Shown: positions 1 through 13,354, counted from the first letter of the stretch. The stretch: 64,000 nt of DNA from Desmodesmus armatus (GCA_007449985.2 VIIQ02000074.1:124001-188000), one strand, 5' to 3'. Program-made: numbers and translations. Notes: generated from the letters alone by a model not told the origin.

Positions 1-3000
1 GTGACATCGAGATGCAACATGCGCACGGAAGGTGAGCACCCTGTGGTCAATCTGAGCGTGGCTTTCTGTTGTAAAACACGCCAGTTGGTTTGTCCTTTGC
101 GTGTTGACAACAACAGCACAACCTGCGATCACACTTCACAAGCCACGGAGGGGCGGCAGTTCAGGACAGCGGCAGCAGCAGCAGCAGCAGCAGCTTCAGC
201 AGCAGCAGAGCATTACAGGCTACAGTAGTTGCAGCGACAGTGGCAGCGACAGCATCAGCGGCAGCTTATACTACACTGCCGTCCTTCCCAACTTGCTGCA
301 TCATGCGTGCTCATTACCCCAACACCCCTCTAGCATTGTGGTGATGTGCAGTGACTCTGTGTGTTGTCATGTGCTGCTGCTGTTGGCCAGGCCTGTCCCA
401 TGCAACATCCGCACACAAGGTGAGCGCCATCTGGTCAATCTAGGCATGGCCTTCTGCTGTTCTTATTTTTTCAGTGGGTGTGTCATTCATGTGTTGACAA
501 GCGCACATCCTGAGCCCACTTCATATGCATCCGCTTCCTTCCTGATGGCCAGAGGGTGGAAACAGCTGCATATGTGGTGGTTGTGTGCTGCACAGTTTGA
601 CTTCTGGTCTGCATTTTTGGCGGGAACAGCCTGAAAGTGTGACTGTGTGGGTGTCAGGTGGCCGCTACTGACCCAATGTACATGCCTTTCCTGTTTGCAT
701 GTGTCTGTGTCTGCCCCGTTGCTGTCATTTACTGGGTGACGGCGACGGGGCAGGCACAGAGAGCAGCCACCAAGCCAAACCACCAGGTGACATCGAGATG
801 CAACATGCGCACGGAAGGTGAGCACCCTGTGGTCAATCTGAGCGTGGCTTTCTGTTGTACAACACGCCAGTTGGTTTGTCCTTTGCGTGTTGACAACAAC
901 AGCACAACCTGCGATCACACTTCACAAGCCACGGAGGGGCGGCAGTTCAGGACAGCGGCAGCAGCGGCAGCAGCTTCAGCAGCAGCAGAGCATTACAGGC
1001 TACAGTAGTTGCAGCGACAGTGGCAGCGACAGCATCAGCGGCAGCTTATACTACACTGCCGTCCTTCCCAACTTGCTGCATCATGCGTGCTCATTACCCC
1101 AACACCCCTCTAGCATTGTGGTGATGTGCAGTGACTCTGTGTGTTGTCATGTGCTGCTGCTGTTGGCCAGGCCTGTCCCATGCAACATCCGCACACAAGG
1201 TGAGCGCCATCTGGTCAATCTAGGCATGGCCTTCTGCTGTTCTTATTTTTTCAGTGGGTGTGTCATTCATGTGTTGACAAGCGCACATCCTGAGCCCACT
1301 TCATATGCATCCGCTTCCTTCCTGATGGCCAGAGGGTGGAAACAGCTGCATATGTGGTGGTTGTGTGCTGCACAGTTTGACTTCTGGTCTGCATTTTTGG
1401 CGGGAACAGCCTGAAAGTGTGACTGTGTGGGTGTCAGGTGGCCGCTACTGACCCAATGTACATGCCTTTCCTGTTTGCATGTGTCTGTGTCTGCCCCGTT
1501 GCTGTCATTTACTGGGTGACGGCGACGGGGCAGGCACAGAGAGCAGCCACCAAGCCAAACCACCAGGTGACATCGAGATGCAACATGCGCACGGAAGGTG
1601 AGCACCCTGTGGTCAATCTGAGCGTGGCTTTCTGTTGTACAACACGCCAGTTGGTTTGTCCTTTGCGTGTTGACAACAACAGCACAACCTGCGATCACAC
1701 TTCACAAGCCACGGAGGGGCGGCAGTTCAGGACAGCGGCAGCAGCGGCAGCAGCTTCAGCAGCAGCAGAGCATTACAGGCTACAGTAGTTGCAGCGACAG
1801 TGGCAGCGACAGCATCAGCGGCAGCTTATACTACACTGCCGTCCTTCCCAACTTGCTGCATCATGCGTGCTCATTACCCCAACACCCCTCTAGCATTGTG
1901 GTGATGTGCAGTGACTCTGTGCGTTGTCATGTGCTGCTGCTGTAGGCCAGGCCTGTCCCATGCAACATCCGCACACAAGGTGAGCGCCATCTGGTCAATC
2001 TAGGCATGGCCTTCTGCTGTTCTTATTTTTTCAGTGGGTGTGTCATTCATGTGTTGACAAGCGCACATCCTGAGCCCACTTCATATGCATCCGCTTCCTT
2101 CCTGATGGCCAGAGGGTGGAAATAGCTGCATATGTGGTGGTTGTGTGTGGTGCTGCACAGTTTGACTTCTGGTCTGCATTTTTGGCGGGATCAGTCTGGA
2201 AGTGTGATTGTCAGGTGGCCGCTACTGACCCAATGTAAATGCCTTTCCTGTTTGCATGTGTCTGTGTCTGCCTCGTTGCTGTCATATACTGGGTGACGGC
2301 GACGGGGCAGGCACAGAGAGCAGCCACCAAGCCAAACCACCAGGTGACATCGAGATGCAACATGCGCACGGAAGGTGAGCACCCTGTGGTCAATCTGAGC
2401 GTGGCTTTCTGTTGTAAAACACGCCAGTTGATTTGTCCTTTGCGTGTTGACAACAACAGCACAACCTGCGATCACACTTCACAAGCCACGGAGGGGCGGC
2501 AGTTCAGGACAGCGGCAGCAGCAGCAGCAGCAGCAGCTTCAGCAGCAGCAGAGCATTACAGGCTACAGTAGTTGCAGCGACAGTGGCAGCGACAGCATCA
2601 GCGGCAGCTTATACTACACTGCCGTCCTTCCCAACTTGCTGCATCATGCGTGCTCATTACCCCAACACCCCTCTAGCATTGTGGTGATGTGCAGTGACTC
2701 TGTGTGTTGTCATGTGCTGCTGCTGTTGGCCAGGCCTGTCCCATGCAACATCCGCACACAAGGTGAGCGCCATCTGGTCAATCTAGGCATGGCCTTCTGC
2801 TGTTCTTATTTTTTCAGTGGGTGTGTCATTCATGTGTTGACAAGCGCACATCCTGAGCCCACTTCATATGCATCCGCTTCCTTCCTGATGGCCAGAGGGT
2901 GGAAACAGCTGCATATGTGGTGGTTGTGTGCTGCACAGTTTGACTTCTGGTCTGCATTTTTGGCGGGAACAGCCTGAAAGTGTGACTGTGTGGGTGTCAG

Positions 3001-4738
3001 GTGGCCGCTACTGACCCAATGTACATGCCTTTCCTGTTTGCATGTGTCTGTGTCTGCCCCGTTGCTGTCATTTACTGGGTGACGGCGACGGGGCAGGCAC
3101 AGAGAGCAGCCACCAAGCCAAACCACCAGGTGACATCGAGATGCAACATGCGCACGGAAGGTGAGCACCCTGTGGTCAATCTGAGCGTGGCTTTCTGTTG
3201 TAAAACACGCCAGTTGGTTTGTCCTTTGCGTGTTGACAACAACAGCACAACCTGCGATCACACTTCACAAGCCACGGAGGGGCGGCAGTTCAGGACAGCG
3301 GCAGCAGCGGCAGCAGCTTCAGCAGCAGCAGAGCATTACAGGCTACAGTAGTTGCAGCGACAGTGGCAGCGACAGCATCAGCGGCAGCTTATACTACACT
3401 GCCGTCCTTCCCAACTTGCTGCATCATGCGTGCTCATTACCCCAACACCCCTCTAGCATTGTGGTGATGTGCAGTGACTCTGTGTGTTGTCATGTGCTGC
3501 TGCTGTAGGCCAGGCCTGTCCCATGCAACATCCGCACACAAGGTGAGCGCCATCTGGTCAATCTAGGCATGGCCTTCTGCTGTTCTTATTTTTCAGTGGG
3601 TGTGTCATTCATGTATTGACAAGTGCACACCCTGAGCTCACTTCATACGCATATGCTTCCTTCCTGATGGCCAGAGGGTGGAATCAGCTGCATATGTGGT
3701 GGTTGTGTGTGTGCTGCACAGTTTGACTTTTGGGTAGACGCCTGCGGGCGGGAACAGTCTGATAGCGTGATTGAGTTGGTGTCAGGTGGATGCTACTGAC
3801 TCTATGTACTTGCTTTGTCTGTTTGCGTGTGTCTATGCCTGCCGCGGTGCTGTCATACACTGGGTGACAGCACCGCGGCAGGCATAGAGAGCAGTGCTGA
3901 GCCGCTACCAAGCCACTACCAGGTGACACAGGGATGCAACAGGCGATCAACAAGTGAGTGTGCTTTGGTGGAAATTCAGGCATGGCTTTCTGCTGTGCAG
4001 TCTTTCAGTGGGTTTGTCCTTTACGTGTTGACAACAGCACATCCTGCATTCACTTCACAAGCCAAGGAGGGCGGCAGTGTGGGGCAGCTTCAGCTTCAGC
4101 TTCAGCAACAGCATTAGAGGCAACAGACAGCGGCAGCTTCAGCACCAGCAGCTAGTACACTGCCGTCCTCCCAACTTGCTGCATAATATGTGCTCATTAC
4201 CCCAACACACCTCTAGCATTCTGGTGACGTGCAGTGACTCTGTGTGTTGTCATGTGCTGCTGCTGTTGGCCAGGCCTGTCCCATGCAACATCCGCACACA
4301 AGGTGAGCGCCACCTGGTCAATCTAGGCATGGCCTTCTGCTGTTCTTACTCTTTAGTGGGTGTGTCATTCATGTGTTGACAAGTGCACACCCTGAGCTCA
4401 CTTTATACGCATCTGCTTCCTTCCTGATGGCCAGAGGGTGGAATCAGCTGCATATGTGGTGGTTGTGTGTGTGCTGCACAGTTTGACATTTGGGTAGACG
4501 CCTTTGGGCAAGAACAGTCTGATAGCATGATTGAGTTGGTGTCAAGTGGACGCTACTGACCTTTTCTGTCTGTGTGTGTGTCTGTGTCTGCCTCGTTGCT
4601 GTCATACACTGGGTGACAGCAACGGGGCAGGCACAGAGCGCAGGGCTGCCCTGCTACCAAGCCAAACTACCAGGTGACATCGGGGCGCGACATCTGTACA
4701 GAAGGTGGGTGTCCCTTGTTCTAAATAAGCACGGGACA
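1..4738. repeat. 780-bp tandem repeat array, decaying to the right
   Basis: The motif GTGACATCGAGATGCAACA recurs at 1, 787, 1567, 2344 and 3130, with diverged versions at 3923 and 4674, so the period is about 750-793 bp. The first four units are nearly identical; they differ mainly in the length of a CAG/GCA run (for example 167-205 against 954-984) and in a few substitutions. The last two units are clearly diverged. Open frames of 90-177 codons occur in each unit but contain only low-complexity Ala, Gln or Ser stretches and no recognisable domain. The array starts before the window. I read it as non-coding satellite DNA. Confidence 0.95.
3833..3887. other. Perfect 23-bp inverted repeat (hairpin) in the 780-bp unit
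   Basis: The left arm 3833-3855 and right arm 3865-3887 are exact reverse complements around a 9-base loop (TACACTGGG). The same hairpin occurs in the other units, for example about 706-759 and 4587-4640, with the same loop region but different stem bases. A role such as structured RNA or a recombination or replication site is unknown. Confidence 0.85.
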
Positions 4739-4740
4739 CT

Positions 4741-4850
4741 AGATCTTCCCCAGTGGGTGTGTTGCTGAAGATCGTCCCCAGTGGGTGTGTTGCACAGGTT
4801 GACGTCTGCTGTAGATCTTCCCCAGCGGGTGTGTTGCACAGTTTGACTTG
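4741..4850. repeat. Short direct repeats (three copies)
   Basis: The motif AGATCTTCCCCAGTGGGTGT, with small changes, starts at 4741, 4769 and 4813. Each copy is followed by GTTGC. The block sits at the decayed right edge of the 780-bp array. Confidence 0.8.
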
Positions 4851-5246
4851 TGGGCTGATGGACAGCAGAAGTCTGAAAGTGCGATTGGGTTGTGTCAGTT
4901 GAACGCTACTAACCTGTTCACACCTGCTCTGTCTGCAACTGTCTTCCTTGCTGCTGCCATACATGTTGTGACTGGCACATGAGTGTGGTGAACCCACGTG
5001 GCACATGTGGTTTCAGCACACTCGTGTGGCGGGCACTGCATGTAGGACAGCAGTAGGGCAGACACCGACCGTGCTCACACATGCGCAGGGGCGTCACAAG
5101 CTACAAGCCACCGCAACGATCTCCTCGCGGGGCGTGGGGCACAAAGAAGACCCGACTCTGTCAACCTGAGTCCTTTTATACGTGGACCTTTTTGTTCACT
5201 TTTCACATGCCACACCGTGTCTCGCATGGTTGCGCATGGTGGGCTG

Positions 5247-6700
5247 CAGTTGCTGCTAGCAAGGCCCACACCCTTTCCCAAAACGGTGCATTTCGGCACC
5301 AACAACTCGCTTGCAGACATCCAAGTATGTCAGCAGTGTTTTCTGGTAGTGTGTACCACGGCCAAGCTTGCAGCACGTTATCGTTATCCACCGTCAGTGC
5401 ACCGCCCCGCGGTGTTCCGTCAGCACGGCGAGAAACGAATCGGCGTTGCAACTGGCAAGCTCTGCATGCGGTCGTCACACTCTCATATGGCAAACAGCGC
5501 GTAAGCAAACTACTTCCGCCAGTCCACCATCCAAGTGGTCCGTTAGAGCGGCAAGTGTTGCGTAAGTGGCTGCTGCCTACGTGAATCAAAGGGCGTATTT
5601 GTGACGCCCTGCGCGGCTGGGGTTTCGACTACAAAAATTCGTCTTCAGTTGCTGCTAGCACTGCGAAGTCAGTGCAGGCCTTCTCCCAAAACGGTGCAGT
5701 TTGGCACCACCAACCCGCTTGCTGACATCTCAGGATGTGGGCAGTGTTTTCTGGTAGTGTGTACGTCGGCTAAGCTTGCAGCTACGTCATCGTTGTCCAC
5801 CGTCAGTGCACCGCCCCGCGGTGTTCCGTCAGCACGGCGAGAAACGAATCAGCGTTGCAACTGGCAAGCTCTGCATGCGGTCGTCACACTCTCATATGGC
5901 AAACAGCGCGTAAGCAAACTACTTCCGCCAGTCCACCATCCAAGTGGTCCGTTAGAGCGGCAAGTGTTGCGTAAGTGGCTGCTGCCTACGTGAATCAAAG
6001 GGCGTATTTGTGACGCCCTGCGCGCCTCGGGTTTCGACTACAAACAGTCGTCTGCAGTTGCTGCCACTATGGGAAAGCTACCGCCGGTAACGTCCACCGA
6101 TGCGTTAAATACCGGTAAATGCCGGTAATTGAAACCGGTAAAACGTTCTAGGGGCCCCCTCGCCAACGCGCATGCTTCGGTTTTAGGGTTTCAGCGGACC
6201 ATGAAACAAGCGCGTTGGCGAGCGTTAGCGGCCCCTATAGCGTTTTACCGATTTCAAATACCGGCAATTTACCGAATCGGTGGACGCTACCGGCAGATTA
6301 CCGGCCCTTAAGGCACTACCACCGGCACCCTTGTCATAGTGTGCTGGCACTGCGAAGTCAGTGCAGGCCTTGTCCCAAAACGGTGCAGTTCGGCACCACC
6401 AACCCGCTTGATGACATCTCAGGATGTGGGCAGTGTTTTCTGGTAGTGTGCACGTCGGCTAAGCTTGCAGCTAAGTCATCGTTGTCCACCGTCAGTGCAC
6501 CGCCCCGCGGTGTTCCGTCAGCACGGCGAGAAACGAGTTGGCGTTGCAACTGGCAAGCTCTGCATGCGGTCCTTACACTCTCACCGGGCAACAGCGCGTA
6601 TGCAAACTACTTCCGCCAGTCCACGATCGTGTCCGTTAGAGCGGCAAGTGTTGCGTACGTGCCTGCTGCCCACATGCAGAGCGTTTGAAATGCCCTGTTC
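5247..6700. repeat. About 400-bp tandem repeat, three copies
   Basis: Copies begin at CAGTTGCTGC at 5247, 5646 and 6054. Copies 1 and 2 are almost identical over about 220 bp, including the segment around the CCGCCCCGCGGTG motif. Copy 3 is split after its first 11 bases by the MITE at 6065-6341 and continues from 6342. Frames of up to 167 codons exist in several phases but match nothing I recognise. Confidence 0.88.
6065..6341. mobile_element. CACTA-ended MITE (non-autonomous DNA transposon)
   Basis: The element begins CACTATG and ends CATAGTG. Almost its whole 277 bp folds back on itself: the left half reads CCGGTAACGTCCACCGAT and the right half carries its near reverse complement ATCGGTGGACGCTACCGG, with further arms around AAAACG/CGTTTT and GCCAACGCGC/GCGTTGGC. 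It is flanked by the 3-bp direct repeat TGC (6062-6064 and 6342-6344). The paralogous sequence at 5646-5665 is an uninterrupted empty site. CACTA termini with a 3-bp target duplication are hallmarks of the CACTA (En/Spm, CMC) superfamily. It has no coding capacity and would need a transposase supplied elsewhere. Confidence 0.87.
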
Positions 6701-9700
6701 CGTTCTTGTTTATTCCAAAATTGCGCGCTGCTGCCAGCACCGGCCGATAAGCATACAGGTGTTCGTGCGATTTCACGTGGACATACTGAGGACCCTGCTC
6801 TCCTGGTCTGCGCGGAAGTCCACGCTCCTGCTGCTGCTTTGGCCTGTCTGGCGTGGTGTGTGACCTGGCTGTGATAAGGTTTCATTGCCTCTCTGCTGAT
6901 GGTGGGCGTTCGCTGTCGCCGAGGTGGCCCACTAGCAGTGCCACCCATGGGCAGGCCACCCAGCCGGCAGGCCACAGCCAGTCACCTCATCGGCCGGTGA
7001 TCAGTCGGCCGGCCAATGCACTTTACACCTGCTTCCCAAACAGCCAAGGTCCTTCTGACAGCCACGGGGCTCGTAACCAACACAGGAGGTGGGAGCGGGT
7101 GCAGGGGTGTGGCCAGGGCAAAGGGTACGCTCATGGGAAGGGAACAGCCGAGGCAGTCAGGCGCGAAGCAAGAGGCTAGGAAGGGTGGTGGAAACAGAAA
7201 GCCAGAAGACTGGGGAGGAAGTCAGGGAAACATCTGCCTGGACCTTCCAGTGTTGGGCTGGTTTGTGCCCTTGGGACCTTTTGTGGTTGTGAGATTTTGT
7301 GGCAGTTCACGAGGTAGTGGAGTGATGAAGCCCATGGGGGTAATGGTCCTGCTGCTGACATTGTGAAAGGATGGTCGCTGGTCAGACTGTTGGGCGACCT
7401 TGTGGGTCCTACGTGCTGCCTGTTTGTGGCTGGCTCCTTGCTCTGCAATCCCAGTCTCCCTGCCAATTCGTCTCAAGCTGCTGCTGCGATTCTGCAGGGT
7501 CGCAGCCGCCGCTGGTGCAGTGTACCGTCAAGGGCTGGCCCCCCATGTTGCTCTGCCTGCACCGCAGCTATGTTCAAACACTCTCTGTCAACCGTTATAG
7601 CTGCTCCAGACATCCCTATATTGCAAAGGAACTGCCCAGGAACCACAGTGGCAGCAGATTGTTTCAGTGCCTAGCGCAAATGCTCAAACAGTGTCATGAT
7701 GATGCGGCCCGTCAACACAGGCAGCAAAAACCGGAGCTGCAGCCCTCAAAGTGCTGGGGTACTTGTCAAGCACCAAGCCTCTCGTCCTAGCCTTTTGCAA
7801 CTACCCTGTACAAGCTGTAAAAGCTTGCTGTATCAGCCAATGGAGATGGCCTGAGTCAACAAACGAGATGGCTTAGAGTCAGCAACAATCCAGATACATT
7901 CTCAACACAAAAGCATGCATACAAACACCCCTATCAGTGCGATCGAGGAGAAGCCCCTCAACTGTTGAATATACCACGACATATAGAGAAGGCATGATGC
8001 AGCGGAGAAGAGCCAGTCGCCAGGATGCAAGGCGGAAAGTCTGAAGTCACATTGGTTGATTGTGGCGCGGTACCGCTTGTGGGCCGCTTGCGTGCCGAAG
8101 GGTCCCTAACAGTGCCTTACTTTGGCTGCGTCTTCCTGGATTGTTTGTACTTGCCTGTGTTTCCTCAGTGCTAGCTGCTAATGGTATTTTGCGGATCGCT
8201 GTTAGCTTTGGATTTCAGCATGCCTGCTGTCAGCTGCTGAGCGCGAGATAGAAGGTGACGGTGTTGGCTACGATCGGGGCCATCAGGGGTAGGATTGGAC
8301 GGTCTCACAGGGTCTAACTTTGGTAGCGTGTCACGTTGGTACCGCTAACTGGCTTCATATGCCCTGCTCACCTGGTGGCCTTGCAAGGCACACAGAATCA
8401 GACAACCCATGCGCTGCTGGTGCTGCTGCTGCCGCTTATGCTGTTCCTGCCTGCTCCTTGCGCTGCTCCTGCTGCCTATGCTGCTTGCGCTGCTTGCAGC
8501 TGAGCTGCTCCTCGCCTGCACTCCTGCTTCTGTGCTCCTGCTGAACGTGTTGCTGCTGATGCTCTCATGCTACTGCTGACACTGCTGATACTGCTACTAC
8601 TGCTGCAAGTGCTTTGTGAGAGACATGGGTAACATGTCTCAGTGTGCTCTGGCAGGTCATGTTTGGACTGGAGGTTGCCAGAGCACGTGCCACAGATGTA
8701 AATGTATGTCTTTTTGCCCTCACATTCAGCATGAAGCATCAAGAGTTCCTTTTGAGCACACGACATAGACAGATGGTGATGTTGCAGAGTGGAGGGAACA
8801 TGTGATCATAAGACAGGACGGACGAGATACAGCCATGGTGTCCGTGTATGTGCAAAAATACAGTAAAAACGACATTACAAGAGACCTGAAGCTTTGCCTC
8901 TGCAGGAACAGGCCTGTTCAGGACACCTGCAGGCAGCTGGCTTGAGTGAGGGTCACCCTGCCAGTCAAACATTGGCAAGCGACTGATCTCTTTGTTTGGC
9001 AAAATTCGAGTGCATCAAACTAGGCATAAAATCTGCTCTACACAGTCCGTATTAATGTCACGCTTGATGAAGCTGATGATCTGCAGCTGATGATCTGTGA
9101 TCAGACAATTCAAACAGTATAGACGCCACGGTCCTCTTCATCCACCAGTCACACGTCTCAGGTTGTAAGCTCAACAGCTAACGCTTGTCTCTGGAATGCC
9201 GAATGCCCACACCACCCACCACTGGCCCCACCAGCAGAAGCAGCAGATCTTTTTTCCGACAGTAGTGAATTGCTGCAGCAATCGATACGGTGCAGCTGCT
9301 GCCTGGTCTGATCACAAATAAGCTATAAGCCTCATGTGACGATGGCGGCCCGTGCCACGCCTTGGCCAGGATAGAGTGCAGCATCACCCAATCAAGACTG
9401 TCCAGCATGTGTGTGACAGCTCATATCTGCAGTGCTGCTATGATAGTAGGTCTGTTACGTACGGCAATTAACCCCAAGGTAATCAGCTTGACTATGTGAG
9501 CGGGCTTTGTGTGGTGCATTGACAAAGGGGCAGTGCTGGCGGTACCGGTGGGGGGGAGGGGGGGGGGGGGATGAGTAGTGACTGCTTTAGGTGTCGGACA
9601 AGTATGGGCCAACTGGCGTATTTTGCCTGAAATTGCCTGGTGAGAAACTTTGCAACCCATGCCTATTTCCCCCTAAGCTACAGTATGTTGTGCTGCCAGC

Positions 9701-10035
9701 CACTATGCACTCCCACACCTACACCAACATACATGGGACTCCCACAACAACACCTGGTTTGCACTACACACAGCATCATGCTGCTGGGTGGTTGGTCTGC
9801 TGCCAACGATCTCAGGTCACTTTACTGCAGCTTGCTCAGCCGTCTGTCAGAGTCACATTTGTGTTGATACTGCTGCGTCTAGCACCCTCGTATTCCTGAC
9901 CTCGCCGGCTCAGCAGAGCCTACAGAAGGCTTCCCCTGAGCTGCCACATCACCTCACCAGCCCTGCACTGGGGATATCAGCCACCTGCCTCTCAGCGCAA
10001 CTGGAGCTACGGCCCTCACTTGCAAAGATGAGGGC
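6701..10035. other. No recognisable gene
   Basis: Both strands contain only short frames (up to 139 codons) with no recognised domain and no convincing exon series. There is a CTG/GCT-rich stretch at about 8415-8605 and a G run near 9550-9570. This could be intergenic DNA or the upstream region of the bHLH gene. Confidence 0.5.
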
Positions 10036-10430
10036 CTGTCACCCCCCCCCCCCCCCAACACCCCTGCCAACACCCTCCCTCCCCCTCCCCCCTTCCCCCT
10101 GACCCCCGCCCCTGTCAACAAACCCTCCTGCCCCCCTCCCCCCCTCCTCCACCCCGGCGTCAACAACCCCCCACCCCCACCCCTCCGAGTGGTCCAAACC
10201 CACCCACCCACTCCCCGGTCACCCCCCCCCCCACACCCCCTCAACCCCCCCACCACCCCGCCCCCCTTTCAACAATCCTCCCCCGGCCCCCTTGCCAAGA
10301 CCTCCCCCCCCTCTCCCCCATCCCCTGTCCACCCCCCCCCCCCCCTTTGTCCCCCCCTCCACCCTCCCCCCCAACCTGTCAACCCCCCCCCCCTTTCACC
10401 CCCCCCCCTCCCCTGTCAGCCCCTCCCCCT
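10036..10430 (+). repeat. Strand-asymmetric C-rich tract
   Basis: Nearly 400 bases of the + strand are dominated by C runs, broken by T, A and recurring GTCAAC or CTCAAC words. It is followed by a GA-rich run (about 10477-10510) on the same strand. The proline-rich or glycine-rich open frames here are by-products of composition. A second uninterrupted run of 32 C lies at 11201-11232. Confidence 0.9.
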
Positions 10431-11198
10431 TCCAATTCACGTTACCCACACCCGCTGGTTTTCTTCTTTGAAAACTTGACGAGAGGGAGAGAGACGGAGA
10501 GAGAGAGAGAGTGCATGCGAACGGGAGACGACGGTTGACGTGTACGGGAGAACCCCCGGGAAGGTTGAGTCAGCGTCGCAAAACTCGGAATACGCTTGTC
10601 TCGCAACATGCCGGAGCATATCTCGTCACTGCTGCAAGTAGCTCAAGTATACATATCTCATGCGTGTTGACTCGTTGTTCAATAATTGGTGCGAGCAAGA
10701 CAGCCAGTGCGATAGCATCGCTTTTGACCTCGAGAGGCCTGGCAGACTAGCGAATGCGACATAGCGCAAAGCAACCTTTGCAACGTATGACTCAAGGAAC
10801 AGCTCAACCGTGACGCGAATCTCGCGCATGCGGACGTACAGACGGACGTGCCCGGGACTGCTGTGCCTGTGACAAGGTGAACAGGTGCAACCAGCTGCAG
10901 GAGGAAGGCAAGTCAAGATGTTCAGGTAGGGCGAGGTGCAGGGCAAGAAAGCGGGGGCTTGCAGTGGATACATGGGCTTGGGGGTTGCAGCTGCTGGTGC
11001 TGCTGTCCGACAGTGAGTCACTGCGCAGGGCAGCGTGACACGTGGCCTTGGGGGTTGGCGGGGGCAACAATGAATGGCCGAACATGCCCAGCTGCGCTGC
11101 AAGAGTGCCTCCCCCTAAGGGCCCCTTTGGGACGCTGTGCTAATGTAGCATTAGCATGGCCGCGGTGGTGCCTTTGTCGACTGGTTGAGCAGCTCACA

Positions 11199-11232
<34 letters not shown>

Positions 11233-12906
11233 ACCCCCCACCCCCCATGCCTGCTGCGCAGCCTCTGTGCTACGCCTGGGGGCTTGCACAGACAGCAGCG
11301 CTCTTGCATTATTACTCAAGCTTCATCAGAAGCCACCCCATGAGCACACACCTAGGTACCATACTGCCCTTGGATGTCAGTGTCCCCCTGGGCTGGGCCA
11401 GCCTGCTCTTGGCACTTGGGGGAGGTATGCATACTACTAGAGGCTTTTTAGCCGTAGGACACTGGTCAGTAACAGCCTTGGTTGAAGGGCGCTTCGTTTT
11501 GAAATGTGTGTGTAAGAATGAACAGGGCAGCAGCAGTCAACGACCCAGAGTAAGCCAAGTATGCCCCGTACAAGTGTGCCAGCAATGCCTGTACAGCGTC
11601 TGAAAGAGTGTCAACACAGTCTTTATCATTGAGAATCTTTTCATGCATTGTTATCAAGTGTTCAAGCAAGCATCAAAACAACATGGGTGACTGTGTCAGG
11701 CTGAACACATTGATGTTTGAAGCCTGCAGTCGCATCATTCAGTGACAACGCAATGGGGGACTGCTTTCACACTGCAACAAAGCCAAAAAACAGTCTTGTC
11801 GCTTGTACACAGTTGGGTTTTGCCATTCGTTCGGCCTCTCTAGGTGCACAGTCACATGTGAAGCCATACCTGTGTGTGGGACACGTAGCTGGCCAAGTGG
11901 TCAGCCCCTTCATACCAATCAGCTGTCTGGTTCAAATTGGTGAAAGCTGATGTGGCTGTCAACAGCCCAAGGCTGGTAGCCATCACTACCATGTACGTAG
12001 ACAACTTGGTTTCTGTTTTATGGACTGTTCAGGCCGGCTTCTTGCGGGACTTCAGTGTTTACACTTTCTGGAGCAGCACCAGCACTTGATCCCTACGCGT
12101 CTACTTGTGCAGTCAGCCCTGTGCGCTCCATTGGCTGGTGGTGTCAATCACGGTACGGGTCTGTAGGTTTATAAGCCGTAAGAGACAAAAGCGCTGCCCC
12201 AGACTTCTTGGCAAGAAGTTCTTGCAGATGCAGATGACACCAGGCCGCAGCACTTGCAGCAGGCCGCTTGCACAGCTCTGACTTTTGTCACACAACACAA
12301 GCCTTGTGAAGCGTACAAAGTGCCTTCTGTGTCTGCTCACTCGACGATACAAAAGTCAAACATGCAACGAAAACAACCCTAGTCGCGTAGCAACCACCAG
12401 CCATGCTGCGGGAGGATGAGACAAGCACTGCTTTTATGTCGGTGAAACCAATCTGCAGGTTGCCTTCTGCAGGCTGTCTACATAATCGGGTTGTCTGTTG
12501 CCTGTGCTGAGCAGTCTTGGACCTAACGAACTTGAGTCCGTCCAAAAGATGTTTTTAGAGGCGTTTCTTTAGGTTTGACACGGGCAGGGCGCTTGAAACA
12601 GCAACAAAGGCAGCAGCAAGCAATGTACCTTTTGAGCATCGGTGAAGAGCCTTGAAAGCAACCATCACAGCGCATTCAGGACGAGGTAAGCTACCTTTAT
12701 GGTGTCCTGGTCGTCTGTGGTTCTTCCTGAGACACAAGCACTGCAATCACTGGCGATCTATCCACGTGGGTCCCAGAAGGAGCAAATAAGCACCCAATCA
12801 CATCACCAGCAACGTCATTATGCATTCTGTTCCTTGCAGATTCGAGGCCGGCACGCATTCTCGCTCCAACAGCGAAGAGTCTTGTGGCCCCGCCTTGAGT
12901 GCCCTC
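10431..12906. other. Gene-poor region upstream of the bHLH gene
   Basis: No coding exon could be supported. It holds the GA-rich run, the 32-C homopolymer (11201-11232) and AT-poor unique sequence. A non-coding 5' exon of the bHLH gene could lie here: TTCCTTGCAG ending at 12839 looks like a 3' splice site just upstream of the chosen start codon. Confidence 0.45.
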
Positions 12907-13322
12907 ATGGCATTCCCGCCTCAGCCCAGCAGCAGGGACGGTGCTCGGTTCGCAGACTTCGACCTAACCCTCACAGACCGCGAGCTTGATGACTTCCTCT
13001 CCTTCATGGAGCACCAGACCACTGGGGGGTTTGCAGACAGCATGCCGCAGCTGCCAGACGTAGCTATTGACTTCCCTGGCCTGCAGCTGCAGCCCCACAG
13101 CGGCTCACCATCGCGCTCTGATGGCTCAGACTCAGGGCTTGGCACTTCTGCTGGAGGCACTGCCTCTAACGGTGCCAGGCGCCCTGCACTGGCCCCCAGC
13201 GATGGCAGCCTGACCAGTGCCACCATGTCTAGCCCTCAGCACGAGGGACCTGGGGGCGCAGGCAGCAGCGGCACCACCCCACAGCAGCTGCTCTCTGCCT
13301 CTTCACCTCTCGACGTCAGCAG

Positions 13323-13354
<32 letters not shown>

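Noticed and set aside
101..3508. 92- to 177-codon frames in the 780-bp units
   Set aside because: Low-complexity Gln, Ser and Ala from the CAG run plus unremarkable sequence; frames on both strands are equally long.
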